Positions 53,868-64,000 of a stretch of 64,000 nucleotides of DNA are shown piece after piece. The notes under the pieces were generated by a model. It worked only from the letters and a program-made list of their open reading frames with translations, made no database searches and had not been told where the DNA came from. The stretch comes from Capillidium heterosporum (lineage: Eukaryota > Entomophthoromycota > Entomophthoromycetes > Entomophthorales > Capillidiaceae). Numbering within the stretch: the first letter of the stretch is position 1; the number at the start of each line of letters is the position of its first letter. The stretch spans positions 1,736,001-1,800,000 of the forward strand of contig WBMQ01000005.1 in assembly GCA_016630905.1 (NCBI GenBank), written 5' to 3'. A program made the position numbers and the translations under genes.

Positions 53868-56800
53868 AATTTGTTTGATGCCAAGTTTATAGAAATTGTT
53901 GTATCTTCTTTATACATAGCAACCACATTCCTAATTGTAAATCCCTAGGTAGTTTAATCTACGTGCTGTATTTTTATATATTGAAATAAAATTTGAAGTT
54001 TGGTCTCTTATTTGATTTGTTATTACTATTACTTTAGCTATCTATGCAATTTTAAACTTGGATATATTTTTAGATATAGAGAAGATGATACACTTTATAT
54101 TGGCATATTGCCCAAATAGTTTATTTTACTAGGGTCAAGAAATGGAGGTAGTAGCTGTATCAAATGTATAAAATATTTAAAACTATTTGGATGCAAATAG
54201 GTAACGTATATCGAAAGATAGGTATGTATCCAATGTACCTTACCCAGTTACATATAAATTCTTAAGCATAGCTAGCTTCTTTCTGGCTAATTTATCTATC
54301 TATGCTTATACAGCGACCATTTGAAGTTAAGTTCCCATACCTAAATCCACAGTTTAAAGATAAAGCTTCGTATATTATCCACCTTCAGTCAAAATATATT
54401 TGAATCTCAACTTTAAATATTTGGAGTTTTGGATCTGGGAAATTTACTTCAACTTTGCCTTTCCATCGATTCTCCAACTTTGTAAAATGCTGGTAAAAAT
54501 TGAACCTTCATTTTCTAATATTGGTTTGGTTTCTAAAGTTTGGAATTTGCAGTTGCATTTGATTAGGCCTGCAAATTCAAACTCCAAACCATTTGAAGTT
54601 GGAAATCTTCAAATCTAAAGATTTGGATTGAATGGAAATTTTTAATTTTACAAGGTTGAATTAATTTTAAAAATTTTGGAAAAATTAGATGGAAATGAAC
54701 CAATGTAAGCTCCGTTTAGAGTCGATTACATAAAAGGTTTAGTTTTTAGTCTATTTGATATTTAGGCTGGAGTCAAACTGATGCATATCATTTTGTTGTA
54801 GATGATTTACCTACAAGTCACTTTAATTTTATGATTATATTTGACTGCATTTGTCAAGTATCTAACTGGTGGCTATAGCAGTTCAATTAAAATAGGTATC
54901 TATTGTTTTTTGGATCGAATTGAGCCTTATAAACTACAAATCACTTAAATTTGATGTATATCTGACTTCAAATTGTAGTAACGTAATTCTATTTGAAATA
55001 ATGTATATCCACTATCCTTTTTAAGTGACAAATCTACAAATCACTTTGATTTTAGAAGTATACGCATCTACACGATACTTCAGCTTAAAATGCAGAGTAT
55101 GCCGATATCAAGTTCAAAGGTCATACTGGTCATGGCAGCTGTAGTGTATGGATTGAAGTTTACCCGACTTCAAAAGAAGGTAGTCAAGGACCAATCTATT
55201 TTTTAAAATGAACCCGCAAAACTGGACATTTCACACGTAGCTATATTTTCCTATTAATAGAAATATATATCTGGAGCCTATTTAGTCCCTTAAATCTAAA
55301 CAAACGTAGTGAAGGACCGATGGGTTCTTTAAAATGAACTACAGAGCCGATGTTGAGTGCGTAGTATAGGTTTTCTTATTGATGGAATTATACTTGAATA
55401 GTGAGTCCTCTATCAAATTTCAACTGCAAGTCTTGAAATTGTAGATTTTCAAGTTCCTAATTCCACTTACTATACCTACCAACATTAGATGGACTAGTAG
55501 TCCCAGCACCAAGTTGTTGGTACCGTTCATAATCGAAAAGCCTTCCTGTAGAGGCAGCAGAGGGAACTCTTACCATTTCGGAACATTGGAATTCGACTTG
55601 TAGGTAAACCAAACAAAACCTAGCTGCTTGCACTTTTGATAAATCGGTTCACTTCCAACTCCAACTGCAATATGCCTTAGAATAGCAATTAATTGGGAAC
55701 TATCCAGCCCAATCATATCCAATAAAATCCATCCCAAGTCCGACGCCAGGCAGTTTATAAATAGCACTCCACTTGCCCCACGTTTTAGTTTAGTTTTGAA
55801 TCGGCGATAGACCAATTTCAGTTCTTGGAAAACTCAATACCAAACGGCCATCCATAGCCATACCTAAATCCATATGTTTGCACTGAGCCTCAGTTTTGTA
55901 CCTGAAAGATTTGAAATTTGAAACTTGTAGGTAGGTCAGAGCTGCAACCGTCACGTTCGAAATGGGACTGATTAGCTAAATCCAAATCCAACCTAAACAA
56001 AGTGATAATAACCGAAGACTAGACTAGAACTTCCAGTTGCTATTTACCCTATAAATCCACATCCCAGCTTTACAAAATTTTACCAGATTTAGCCGCAAGC
56101 TGTCTACTGCCAGTTGAATGAAACATGTTGGCCGTGACTATACAAGTTTAGCTTCAAAAGCAATTCGAACCAACGCTAGAATGAAATTCCAATCCTTGAG
56201 CTCTAATGACTTTAGCTCAAAGCTTAAGTGTATATTTGCACCTTAAACCTAAATAACCTAAACTGAAACCTGGGCTCTCAAATCATATACTTGTATATTA
56301 AACCTTTAAAGTGTATGGGCTCAAACAATTTTGTGAGTTGCCATTTAAAGTGCTTGTCCGTGTTGCGAGCTAATTTATGTCTCTGTATAATAAGTTTTGC
56401 ACCAAACAATCCAGAATACCGTTTAGTAAGTTGGAAACATATACCTGTGCTTGTACTCGTAACCATACTATCGTGTATTTCCATTTCGAGCCACTGCTAG
56501 TTCTGCAGTGTACGAGACATAGACTCTAGTTTCTCAACCATCAAACACTTTAGGAAGCCTTCTTATATAGCTAAACCTACTCTAACAGATTTTGTACAGC
56601 ACCGCCATATTTACATGTAGTGTTAGGAGTTGTACAATACAACTTTGCTACCCAACCTTTAATATTCAGGATATACAAGACAATGTTGCAAGACTATACC
56701 TTTACACTATAGATTTTGCAAAGTTAAAGGGACAGATGATCACCTAACCTTGGTCTAGGCTCAGCAAGGATTGGTATATAGCAAATATATGAGCACTACT

Positions 56801-59800
56801 GCTAGTATAACTGAAGGTGTGGATTATAGATATCTATTTGAATTGATGGGATATTTATAAATTTTGGTTTAAAGCATCGGATTAAAGCCAAAAGCAACTT
56901 CCAACCCACCTCAGGTTTCGGATGTCGAATATCGGATCCTAGTATCGATTAGGTGACACGAACTTCTATTTCGGGTAAAGTATGTACGCTTAAATAGCAG
57001 CACAGTTTATAACTTGCTAACCCTAAGCACAGCTTTGTACCTCAACACTAACCAACTATGTTAATTCTGCACTATTACTACTCTTTAACAGAAATCCTAT
57101 CGAGCAAAATTGACTTAAATGGAAGCAATCCGAATTTCAAATTTCCATAAACTATAAAACCAATATTTACTAAATAAGCCCAGCTCTTCTAAAGCAGATT
57201 TTGCCTGAAAGATGGGGAGCGTTTGAAGACCAACAATTTCACTGATTTTCCTAAACATATAATTTCATTTGTTGGCCATGGATTTATTAGAAGGATACTA
57301 AAAAATGCCTTATAAGGAAGGTGGTGCGGGATGGGGCCGCTCAAGTTTGAACGTTTCTCCTAGATAGTAGGTTCGAGAACAAATCGAATTAACCCAAACT
57401 GGAGTATTGCTACATTTAACTCGTTTCCACTACTCTAGGGACAACAAATTAGACTAGACTTAGCACAAACTAGACTAATTGCAAATGAAATAATATGAAA
57501 TAAAAGTGAAGTGTAAATTAAGAAAGGGGGAGTAGGGGGAATTAAATTGGAAGATAGGTTATGATCTGCTATTACAGCCTACTAAAGATGCCGATTCCCT
57601 ACTGAATATTTACCGCTACAAATTATATTCACAGGCGCCTTAAAAGATGCAGAAATTGGAATACAGGCTGAGCTAAACGTTCCAGTCAACTAAAGTGTAA
57701 AGTGGGTATAAGTTGGACTAACTAATTCAAGCATCTGTTTATTATAGGAAGTGGGTAAACGTTGTTGTGAAGCTGACGGACAATCCCACCAATAACAATT
57801 GAGGATTGTGCACATTGCTTGGTAGGAATATCCCGTAAGGTAGTTGTAACTGAAATTTAGAAGCCTTTTATCCGGTATATCTTATTTTGGTCGTTGGTAG
57901 GAGTGCATAATTGGCTTAATAGATCAAGGTTTGAGTGCACACAGTTGGTAACAGCACTTCAAGATTACCAGGTTGAGAAAATGGGAAGGTGCATTATCAA
58001 AAGTATATTTACCACTTTGTCCAAGGTAGATGTACGCTATCATCAAAGTCCAAATTATAGATGGCACATAGGAAGTTAAACCAAGCAGAATAAATCCTTC
58101 TTGGCGATTGAAAAGTACCTTTATCTCTTTAATCTATATCAAACTATCACTATATTGGTAGTTAAACTAGGATAGTACTAGAGTTAGGAAAGGCGATAAA
58201 GCTATGGCTACTATAGATATATTTTACTCTGTACTAATTGATAAATTAACATACTAAAATTTCACTAATAGGTTATTAATTGAGCGGACTGGTACCCTTG
58301 AAATTTTGAGTTTATACTTGCATCTCTAAAGAAATTGTACATTAGGTACCTTTCTATATCAATCAACCAGTTTGAGCAGCATTCAACATAGGGCCAATCA
58401 CTTAGGTAGCTACCTCTGTTTTAAAACCTAATATACCAACCACAAAATATATTTAGGACATATATCCGCAATGACGCTATACTAAAAGCTTTTATGTTTT
58501 CTTAAGCTAATACCGAAGCTACCATGTCACCAACCATAAATTGTAGTCTAAATGCCATTTATTACTATCAAAGTAAGGTGAGGTTATTGCAATTGCTGGA
58601 TTTCATTGATATCTACCGATAAAAGTTGGATGGTGATCAAAATATACTTAACCACATGTTTTAATGCATAGCTTCGTATATTAAGTGAACTTAAGATCTA
58701 GATATTAAAAATAACCTTTTTACATTGTAAGGTGATGCTAAAGTTTAATTATAAGATTTAGCTTCAAGCCGTTTTAAACTACCTTAAATTTAGAGTACCT
58801 CCCGTTGAGTATATTGATAGTTCAATAGCACCATGAAAAGGTAGTAGGTGAGCATAACTAGTCCAGTTGTTTAAGCTTTGAAATCGGGGTTGAGACCTGT
58901 ATAGTTTAAAATAGCTTTTACCTATATGCTGCCACCAATTTTACGATTAGGATGGTAGCACCCTATACCTGCCTTTTCGATAAATGTTTGCTTTTGCACT
59001 ACCAGCAAAGAAGATGAGGTTACATGATGAAATATTAGCTTTAGTCCATTTGGGCTGAAAGATAATCCTCCAACAGTGCAGTTCTTGAGTGTAGGCTTAG
59101 TACTTGCAAAAATACATTTGAATGGAGTAAAGAGGGATATGATATTCTGCTCTGCTCGGTCTAGAACACTGCTTTGGCTTTATATTAGCACTTGAAAAGA
59201 TCTACTCCGAGCTTATAGGTGGACTAGTGCCCAACTAGTATTCAGTTTTTACTGGTAGTAACTTTAGTAGTAATGGAACCTCGAACTCGCTAGTATTTGC
59301 CAATAGAACCAACGGATACTTTATTTGTTTATGTAAACACTTACTAATTTCACTCATCCCTATTCCTTTGGTAACGGAATAGCCAAATAACTGAAGATGA
59401 GCTGCTGTTCCATAAATAAAGTCCAAATTTAGCAAGTATGACCATAAGAGTGCATGCAAGTTGTTTGGAATCGATCAATAGAGATCTATAGATCCATGAT
59501 AAGGAGATAGGAATTGCAGCATTGAGATAAAAGAAGAATAATAGATAGCTACAACAACTTTTCAATGCAGCACTGCCTATCATGCCTCAAAAGTTAAGCC
59601 GTACAAGCATCCCGTTAAAAGTTAAGATATACCTAAATGTAAGCCATACAGGACATATATAAATACTTGAGCAAATATTAATCGATAGATCTAGTACTTT
59701 AATAATGTTTGTATAATAATTATTGAAATTTATGCGTACAGCTTCCCTAAAAGTATAGCCTTTACTACAACTTATTCAATACCGACAAAGTTTACTAGAT

Positions 59801-59868
59801 GGAAAGTAAAAAGTAAATGCAAAGTTTATTGTAAAGATGTAACATAACAAAAGGAGAAGGTTAGAGGT
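53868..59868. other. 6 kb region between the tails of the two WOPR genes, no supported gene
   Basis: Both WOPR genes end into this region (they are convergent). The word-repeat patch at 54370-54650 and a purine-rich run at 57508-57545 (AGGGGGAG-TAGGGGGAA core) are the only structures I note. Minus-strand ATG readings at 55570-55815 and 56278-56484 are short and featureless. Confidence 0.5.
54370..54650. repeat. Second patch of the word repeats seen at 49590-49810
   Basis: It contains CTTCAACTTTG, CCTGCAAATTCAAACTCC, TTTGAAGTTGG and CTTCAAATCTAAAGATTTGG, the same vocabulary as the first patch, in both orientations and with small palindromes. Confidence 0.4.
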
Positions 59869-60900
59869 TTAGAAAGGCAACTTGCTGAATCTGGACAGAC
59901 ACATAGAATCGGTATCCGACCTACTGCTCATATGTCTCGCTTGAGTAGTATGGACAAAGGATTCAAAAGGTGGTAGTTTAAGACCATTTGCTTGATCGTT
60001 CCTACTGGAGCTGGGTCCCCTCTCTAGTAGGAAGTTTATATTCATGACATTCTCATTTGGTGAGTTGGAGGTGGTCGTGGTAGGTATCGAGTTGGTATTA
60101 GGGTTAGAGTTGCCGTTGTAGTTACCGTTATGGTTGGGGTTTGAGTGAATATAGGGGCTGACGTTGGTAGTGGTGTTGTAGTCTCTATGGGTATTGGTGC
60201 TGGTGTTGTAATCCTTATTTGCATTGGCAGTAGCATTGGAGTTGGAGTTTGGGTTTGAGTTACCATTGGAATTGCCGTTGGAAGAGTTGTCGTTCAAGTT
60301 GAACTCATGGTGCATCTCCACTGGGTAATCCTTCTGTAGGTACAAAGGTAGTTGATGCTTAGGAGCCGGGAACAGCTTCCTACAGATCTTGGAGGTGGCT
60401 CTATAGCTTTTGATGTACCGGTAGCGTTTGGCGTCATTCAAAAGCTGGTGGTAGTTGGGGTAGTCGGGCCACAAAGGCGTCTTGGGTAAAACGGGACCGT
60501 CGTTGTAGTAGTAGTTTATTACATGAAAGTGTCTGCCGTCGGGGGCTATAACGGATATAGCTCGCTTGCTGAGGATTTTGCCGTTGCTGGTGGAGGAGGT
60601 TGGTTGTTGGCTCGAAGGAGAGCTACCCTTTTTATTTAGGCGTTTGCTGTCATCGATTTCATCGTAGATAAAGAAGCCATTGACAAATCGCGATTGTGTC
60701 CAAACTTTGCCGTCAATCCACCGCTTCATCCCAGTTACCGTCTCGTCGAAAACTATGGTGGCGCCCGCTTCTATAGGCATCATCATACGTTCGGTTGGGG
60801 TCGGCCTGTTGGTAATCAGCTTGAAGTAGCCTAGGCGACTGGCCTCCACTATAACAAAGGCAGAAAATATGTTGTCGACCGTGCCTTTGAAGAAACTCAT
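59869..60900 (-). CDS. Gti1/Pac2 (WOPR) family transcription regulator 2, Asn-rich tail
   Basis: 343 residues, single exon, minus strand. N-terminal WOPR domain: FFKGTVDNIFSAFVIVEASR, a Pro-rich loop, FDETVTGMKRWIDGKVWTQS with RFVNGFFIYDE (first box; the usual W-T-D-G is W-I-D-G here), a Ser/Gln linker, then SKRAISVIAPDGRHFHVINY (second box) and TSKICRKLFPAPK. After about residue 190 it turns into an Asn/Ser/Thr-rich stretch with repeated NGNSNPNSNSN and TNTH-DYNT words, a prion-like composition also seen in Wor1-type proteins, where such tails support condensate formation. The last ~40 residues are more ordered and Ser/Arg-rich. It is presumably a DNA-binding developmental regulator. At least 3.1 kb upstream is free of genes. 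Confidence 0.93.
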   Translation of the reverse strand: MSFFKGTVDNIFSAFVIVEASRLGYFKLITNRPTPTERMMMPIEAGATIVFDETVTGMKRWIDGKVWTQSRFVNGFFIYDEIDDSKRLNKKGSSPSSQQPTSSTSNGKILSKRAISVIAPDGRHFHVINYYYNDGPVLPKTPLWPDYPNYHQLLNDAKRYRYIKSYRATSKICRKLFPAPKHQLPLYLQKDYPVEMHHEFNLNDNSSNGNSNGNSNPNSNSNATANANKDYNTSTNTHRDYNTTTNVSPYIHSNPNHNGNYNGNSNPNTNSIPTTTTSNSPNENVMNINFLLERGPSSSRNDQANGLKLPPFESFVHTTQARHMSSRSDTDSMCLSRFSKLPF

Positions 60901-63900
60901 TTAAGTTTGTCTGAGTTGGATTAAAATTGGAAAGAGAAAATTGCCATCCATCCATTTAAATAGCATATTTTGCAATACGGATTTGAATGCTTTTGAATTT
61001 ACTGCACCGACGATTACCAGTGCTCCAAGCAAAACTCCAGTTAATTATGGAAAGTGACCAAAATGAACTGTACAAATTTATCTAGAATTTGCATCCAAAT
61101 TCAATCGGTCAGCCCCAAATTAGGAGAATTATCCAAATTTGATGGAGCAGTTAACTTGTGTCCCAGTTTAGGTTGTATTTGAATAATAGCTTAGCTTTTA
61201 TTATAAACTAGTCTAGCTGGCTCACGTTTTAGCCTACTTTTGGTACACCGCCTTAGACGGAATGGGCCTGCTAGATCTATGTTCTAATTTGGTTTCGTAT
61301 TATTAGCATTGGATATTCTTGGTTTTCGTTCGATTCCGATCTATAGCCAACAACCTAATTGTAGTGCTGTAGTGTGAAGGACTTCCTTTTCTATTTAGTT
61401 GTGCTGATCAATCCTTTGACAACATCAAGTCAAGTCGCGTCGGCAAGCTCCGTAAAATAGTATAAACATTCCAAGCAATAGCTGAGGCAGTAAAATTTGT
61501 ATAGGCGGGGTACCGTTGGCTTTTCAAAAACTCCAACGACTATCGAGGTCGCTTATCATCTACATTTTCGCTCAAACAGCTGCTTTGATTGCTTAGAAGT
61601 TCGATTATTCCAGATCAAAGTCAAAGCCTTAAATCTAAATTTCAATCGGCAATCGTAGCCTTTTTAAGCAACTTTTTAACCGAAATTAGCTGTGGTTGGT
61701 AGTTGACACTTTTAATTAGAAAATGCGGCCAGTTCAAAAGTGCAGACTTGTGGTTTGTAAATTGCTCACAAACCTTTGTTTTATGGTGGCTAATTCTATT
61801 CCATCCAGCACAGCTGCTCAAACTCTACCTAAATTTGGCTAAACTAATCGATTTCCATATTTGGCACTTGGTTCAGCTAAAAGCTCAACACAAGGTTTTT
61901 TGGATCATTTCTGGTTTTTTGTTAAGATCTGCACTCTAAAATGTGAAAAAGTCGTTCGAAATTAGATGCAGGATTTCCTCAAGTAAAGTCACCGAGCCTG
62001 GTAATTTAATACCGGACACAGGCGGCAGTCTACGATATTCCAAACAGCTACCACCAAACGTGAGCTTAAATGAACCAGGTAGCAAGCCCATATTACAAAC
62101 CGCTGCCATAGTAACCACTTTGCAGAGATCGTCGGCATAGACGTATATAAGGAAATTCTGGTGTCCTTATCTTCCTATTGGCCTACATGCCAGTACAAAG
62201 TATCCAGATTTTCTTGCAAATAAATTAAGCTAATATTGTGTTTCCAATTATAGATGTAGTTTAGGTAAAGCCCTGTACAGTTTTACTCAAGTAAATTTGC
62301 ACATCGTGCCCACCTGAACTGAACTTGTCGATCCATCGGTTTCAAATAAAGTGCATCGTAAAAGCTAAGCGATGGTATGCGTGTCATAGTTAGTGGTAGG
62401 CTTCCGGAAATTATAAAATCAATTTGGTTACTCTCCGATCTACTTTTTTTAGTATCTTTTCATAAAAACTCAAGTTCTAGTTGCCATTGACATGCCATCC
62501 CCTAACTTTATTTTATAAATAGCTTTGTGATACCTGCTACTTTTGGTAGGCAGCTAATATGTAAACGAAGCTGGGCTTGGGTGCTGCCACCTTATGATGT
62601 TGATAATGATATTGAAATTAAAATTAAAATAAAGTGAATATGGATCTTATAAGCTTTGCATCGTAGCTGTTTGTGGTAGGCAGGAAATAGTCCAAACTAA
62701 GCTATTATTGCTTCCGCCTCATAAAGTTAAGTTTGAGGGTTCGAGTTGGAGTTGATTAAGTTCAAAAACTGGAGTTTATGTTGTTGAAACTTCAAATGGA
62801 AAGTGAGGTTTTTAAACTTTTGTGAAAATTATAGATGGGCTGTATGACAATGAATTGAGGAATAAATTTTTGATAAAAGGAGGTGATCAAATAATTGGAC
62901 TCAAATTTCAAAGCACAGAGCTCTTTGGCCATGTATAAAGTCCCTAGCGCTGCTTTGTACGTACAGCGAGTGGGGCTTTCTTGTATATTTCTATTTTAGG
63001 TTCTAAAGGTTTAAAGTCGGATTTAAGGAGTGCAAGGCTATCAATGCGGAGGCTAAATATAATTGTATTAATAAATACTTTAACAGCAGTTTAGTTAGAT
63101 TTTATGGCGGCAACTTTGAGTGGCTTTTTGATATCAAAGTTACCCATAACCTTGACAATTTCTTCTCCAACGATCAGCTTTTCCCTATTTTTATGGAGCT
63201 GGTTTAAACTTGGTAAGTTAGCTGGATATGCACCTATATTAAAATTTTATAAGCGATATCATCTAATAAGCCTGAATTCTATCTCCAATGTGATTAAATA
63301 TAAAGCTTGGTCAAATAAGCGCTATAGTCTGTTTCATTGTATAGGTATATTTCCTTTAGATTATCTATTTATCAAATTCATTTCTTTGAAGTTATATATA
63401 GAGTACATAGTGTATATATTTATATTAAAAGGTATAAGTATTGATAATTCCAACTAATTTCGGTACTAAATATTTTGAAAAGTTGCCATGAAATTGTGCC
63501 AACCTTTGCCGCCAATAATTTCCAAAAACTAATTCAAACAATAAATTGTAAACTACCTATAAGTAAATTTCAATTACAAAATATATACGATCATTTATTA
63601 ACTCATCGATTTAGTACATTTAGTACAGCAAGTACAGTGAACTAACTAAAGATTACACTTGACGAAATCAATAATGGAACTTATCCTAGTATAGATACTG
63701 GGACGATCTTTCAAAGCGCAATATTCAATGAAGCTATACTAACTAAAGTAGATTTTCCATCAATTTCACCAGAAATTGAATCACTAGAATCTCTTTGGTA
63801 GGAATCCTTACTACCTTTCGAGTATTCAGTATAGTGCTGAGTTTATCCAGGCTAGGGAAAATTTTGCAAGTATCGGATTTGAAAATTAGGACCTTGACTT

Positions 63901-64000
63901 CCATAAATGTCTATATTAAAGCCTTCATTCTTAATCAAGCCTCGCCCAGTTACTTTGAACAAGATACTTTCCATATCAGCAAGTTTACTATCACCTAAAG
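60901..64000. other. 3.1 kb region upstream of WOPR regulator 2, to the window end
   Basis: No convincing gene. A 65-codon ATG reading at 61943-62140 (SSSKVTEPGNLIPDTGGSLR...) is overlapped by an open frame on the other strand and has no known pattern. A 117-codon ATG reading at 63104-63457 is Ile/Lys/Tyr-rich as expected from AT-rich DNA. Local degenerate repeats occur at 62380-62730. Confidence 0.5.
62380..62730. repeat. Degenerate local repeats with GGTAGGC core
   Basis: Units near 62520-62600 and 62645-62730 align loosely: TAGCTTTG-GA-ACCTGCTACTTTTGGTAGGCAG against AAGCTTTGCATCGTAGCTG, then TTTGTGGTAGGCAG, then further matches ending in TGCC-CCTTATGATGTT or TTCCGCCTCATAAAGTT. A weaker third unit with GTGGTAGGC lies at 62385-62410. 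Confidence 0.35.

Noticed and set aside
61943-62140. 65-codon reading with an Ser/Pro/Gly-rich sequence
   Set aside because: Open on both strands and without recognisable motif or paralogue.
1-64000. tRNA, rRNA, CRISPR array, retroelement or transposase
   Set aside because: I looked for T-loop-like words, reverse transcriptase and integrase motifs, and regularly spaced repeats and found none that hold up; a dedicated tRNA scan was not possible.

Overview
The window is nuclear DNA of a fungus. The support is direct: spliced genes with very short GT-AG introns (about 37-72 nt), several carrying a TACTAAT or TACTAAC branch site; two Gti1/Pac2 (WOPR) regulators; a fungal_trans-type regulator; a DUF1776-like protein; secreted CBM19-like chitin-binding proteins; and a Pmp3 proteolipid. 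The DH-PH-FYVE exchange factor hints at a lineage outside the best studied Dikarya, but I cannot place the species. Gene density is low and uneven, with non-coding stretches of 2.6 to 6 kb.

Left part (1-33 kb). A DUF1776-like gene runs off the left edge. Two gene families then alternate. The first has four members (4786-5883, 17133-17906, 18004-18644 on minus, 26613-27407 on minus). Each is a small protein with two membrane segments and one intron at the same place, which separates the membrane part from a cytosolic tail; three tails carry PPxY or LPxY motifs that WW domains could bind. I do not recognise this family, and it is my best candidate for something undescribed. The second is a tandem array of small secreted cysteine-rich proteins with a C-terminal CBM19-like module (8791, 10322, 11794, 31529), with decayed relatives at 6521, 13073, 30290 and 32191. 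The array units share a promoter block, and two copies are nearly identical in the mature region while their leader peptides differ. Between these lie a secreted double-psi-barrel protein with three palindromic elements in its upstream region, a fungal_trans-type regulator and a BTB protein.

Middle (33-48 kb). This is the gene-dense part: a 14-helix MFS exporter, a five-exon protein of unknown role with an unexplained frame change near its end, a secreted subtilisin-type protease, a Rho-type exchange factor with two FYVE-like fingers, a three-exon conserved-looking protein, and Pmp3.

Right part (48-64 kb). Two WOPR regulators sit in almost empty surroundings: 5.4 kb upstream of the first, 6 kb between them, and at least 3.1 kb upstream of the second. 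WOPR master regulators of other fungi are known for long control regions, so this space may be regulatory. No tRNA, rRNA, CRISPR array, retroelement or transposase was recognised anywhere.

Together the window reads as an accessory or subtelomere-like region rich in secreted and cell-surface genes (chitin binding, protease, double-psi barrel, membrane family), with expanding and decaying gene families beside developmental regulators. That overall interpretation is inference.
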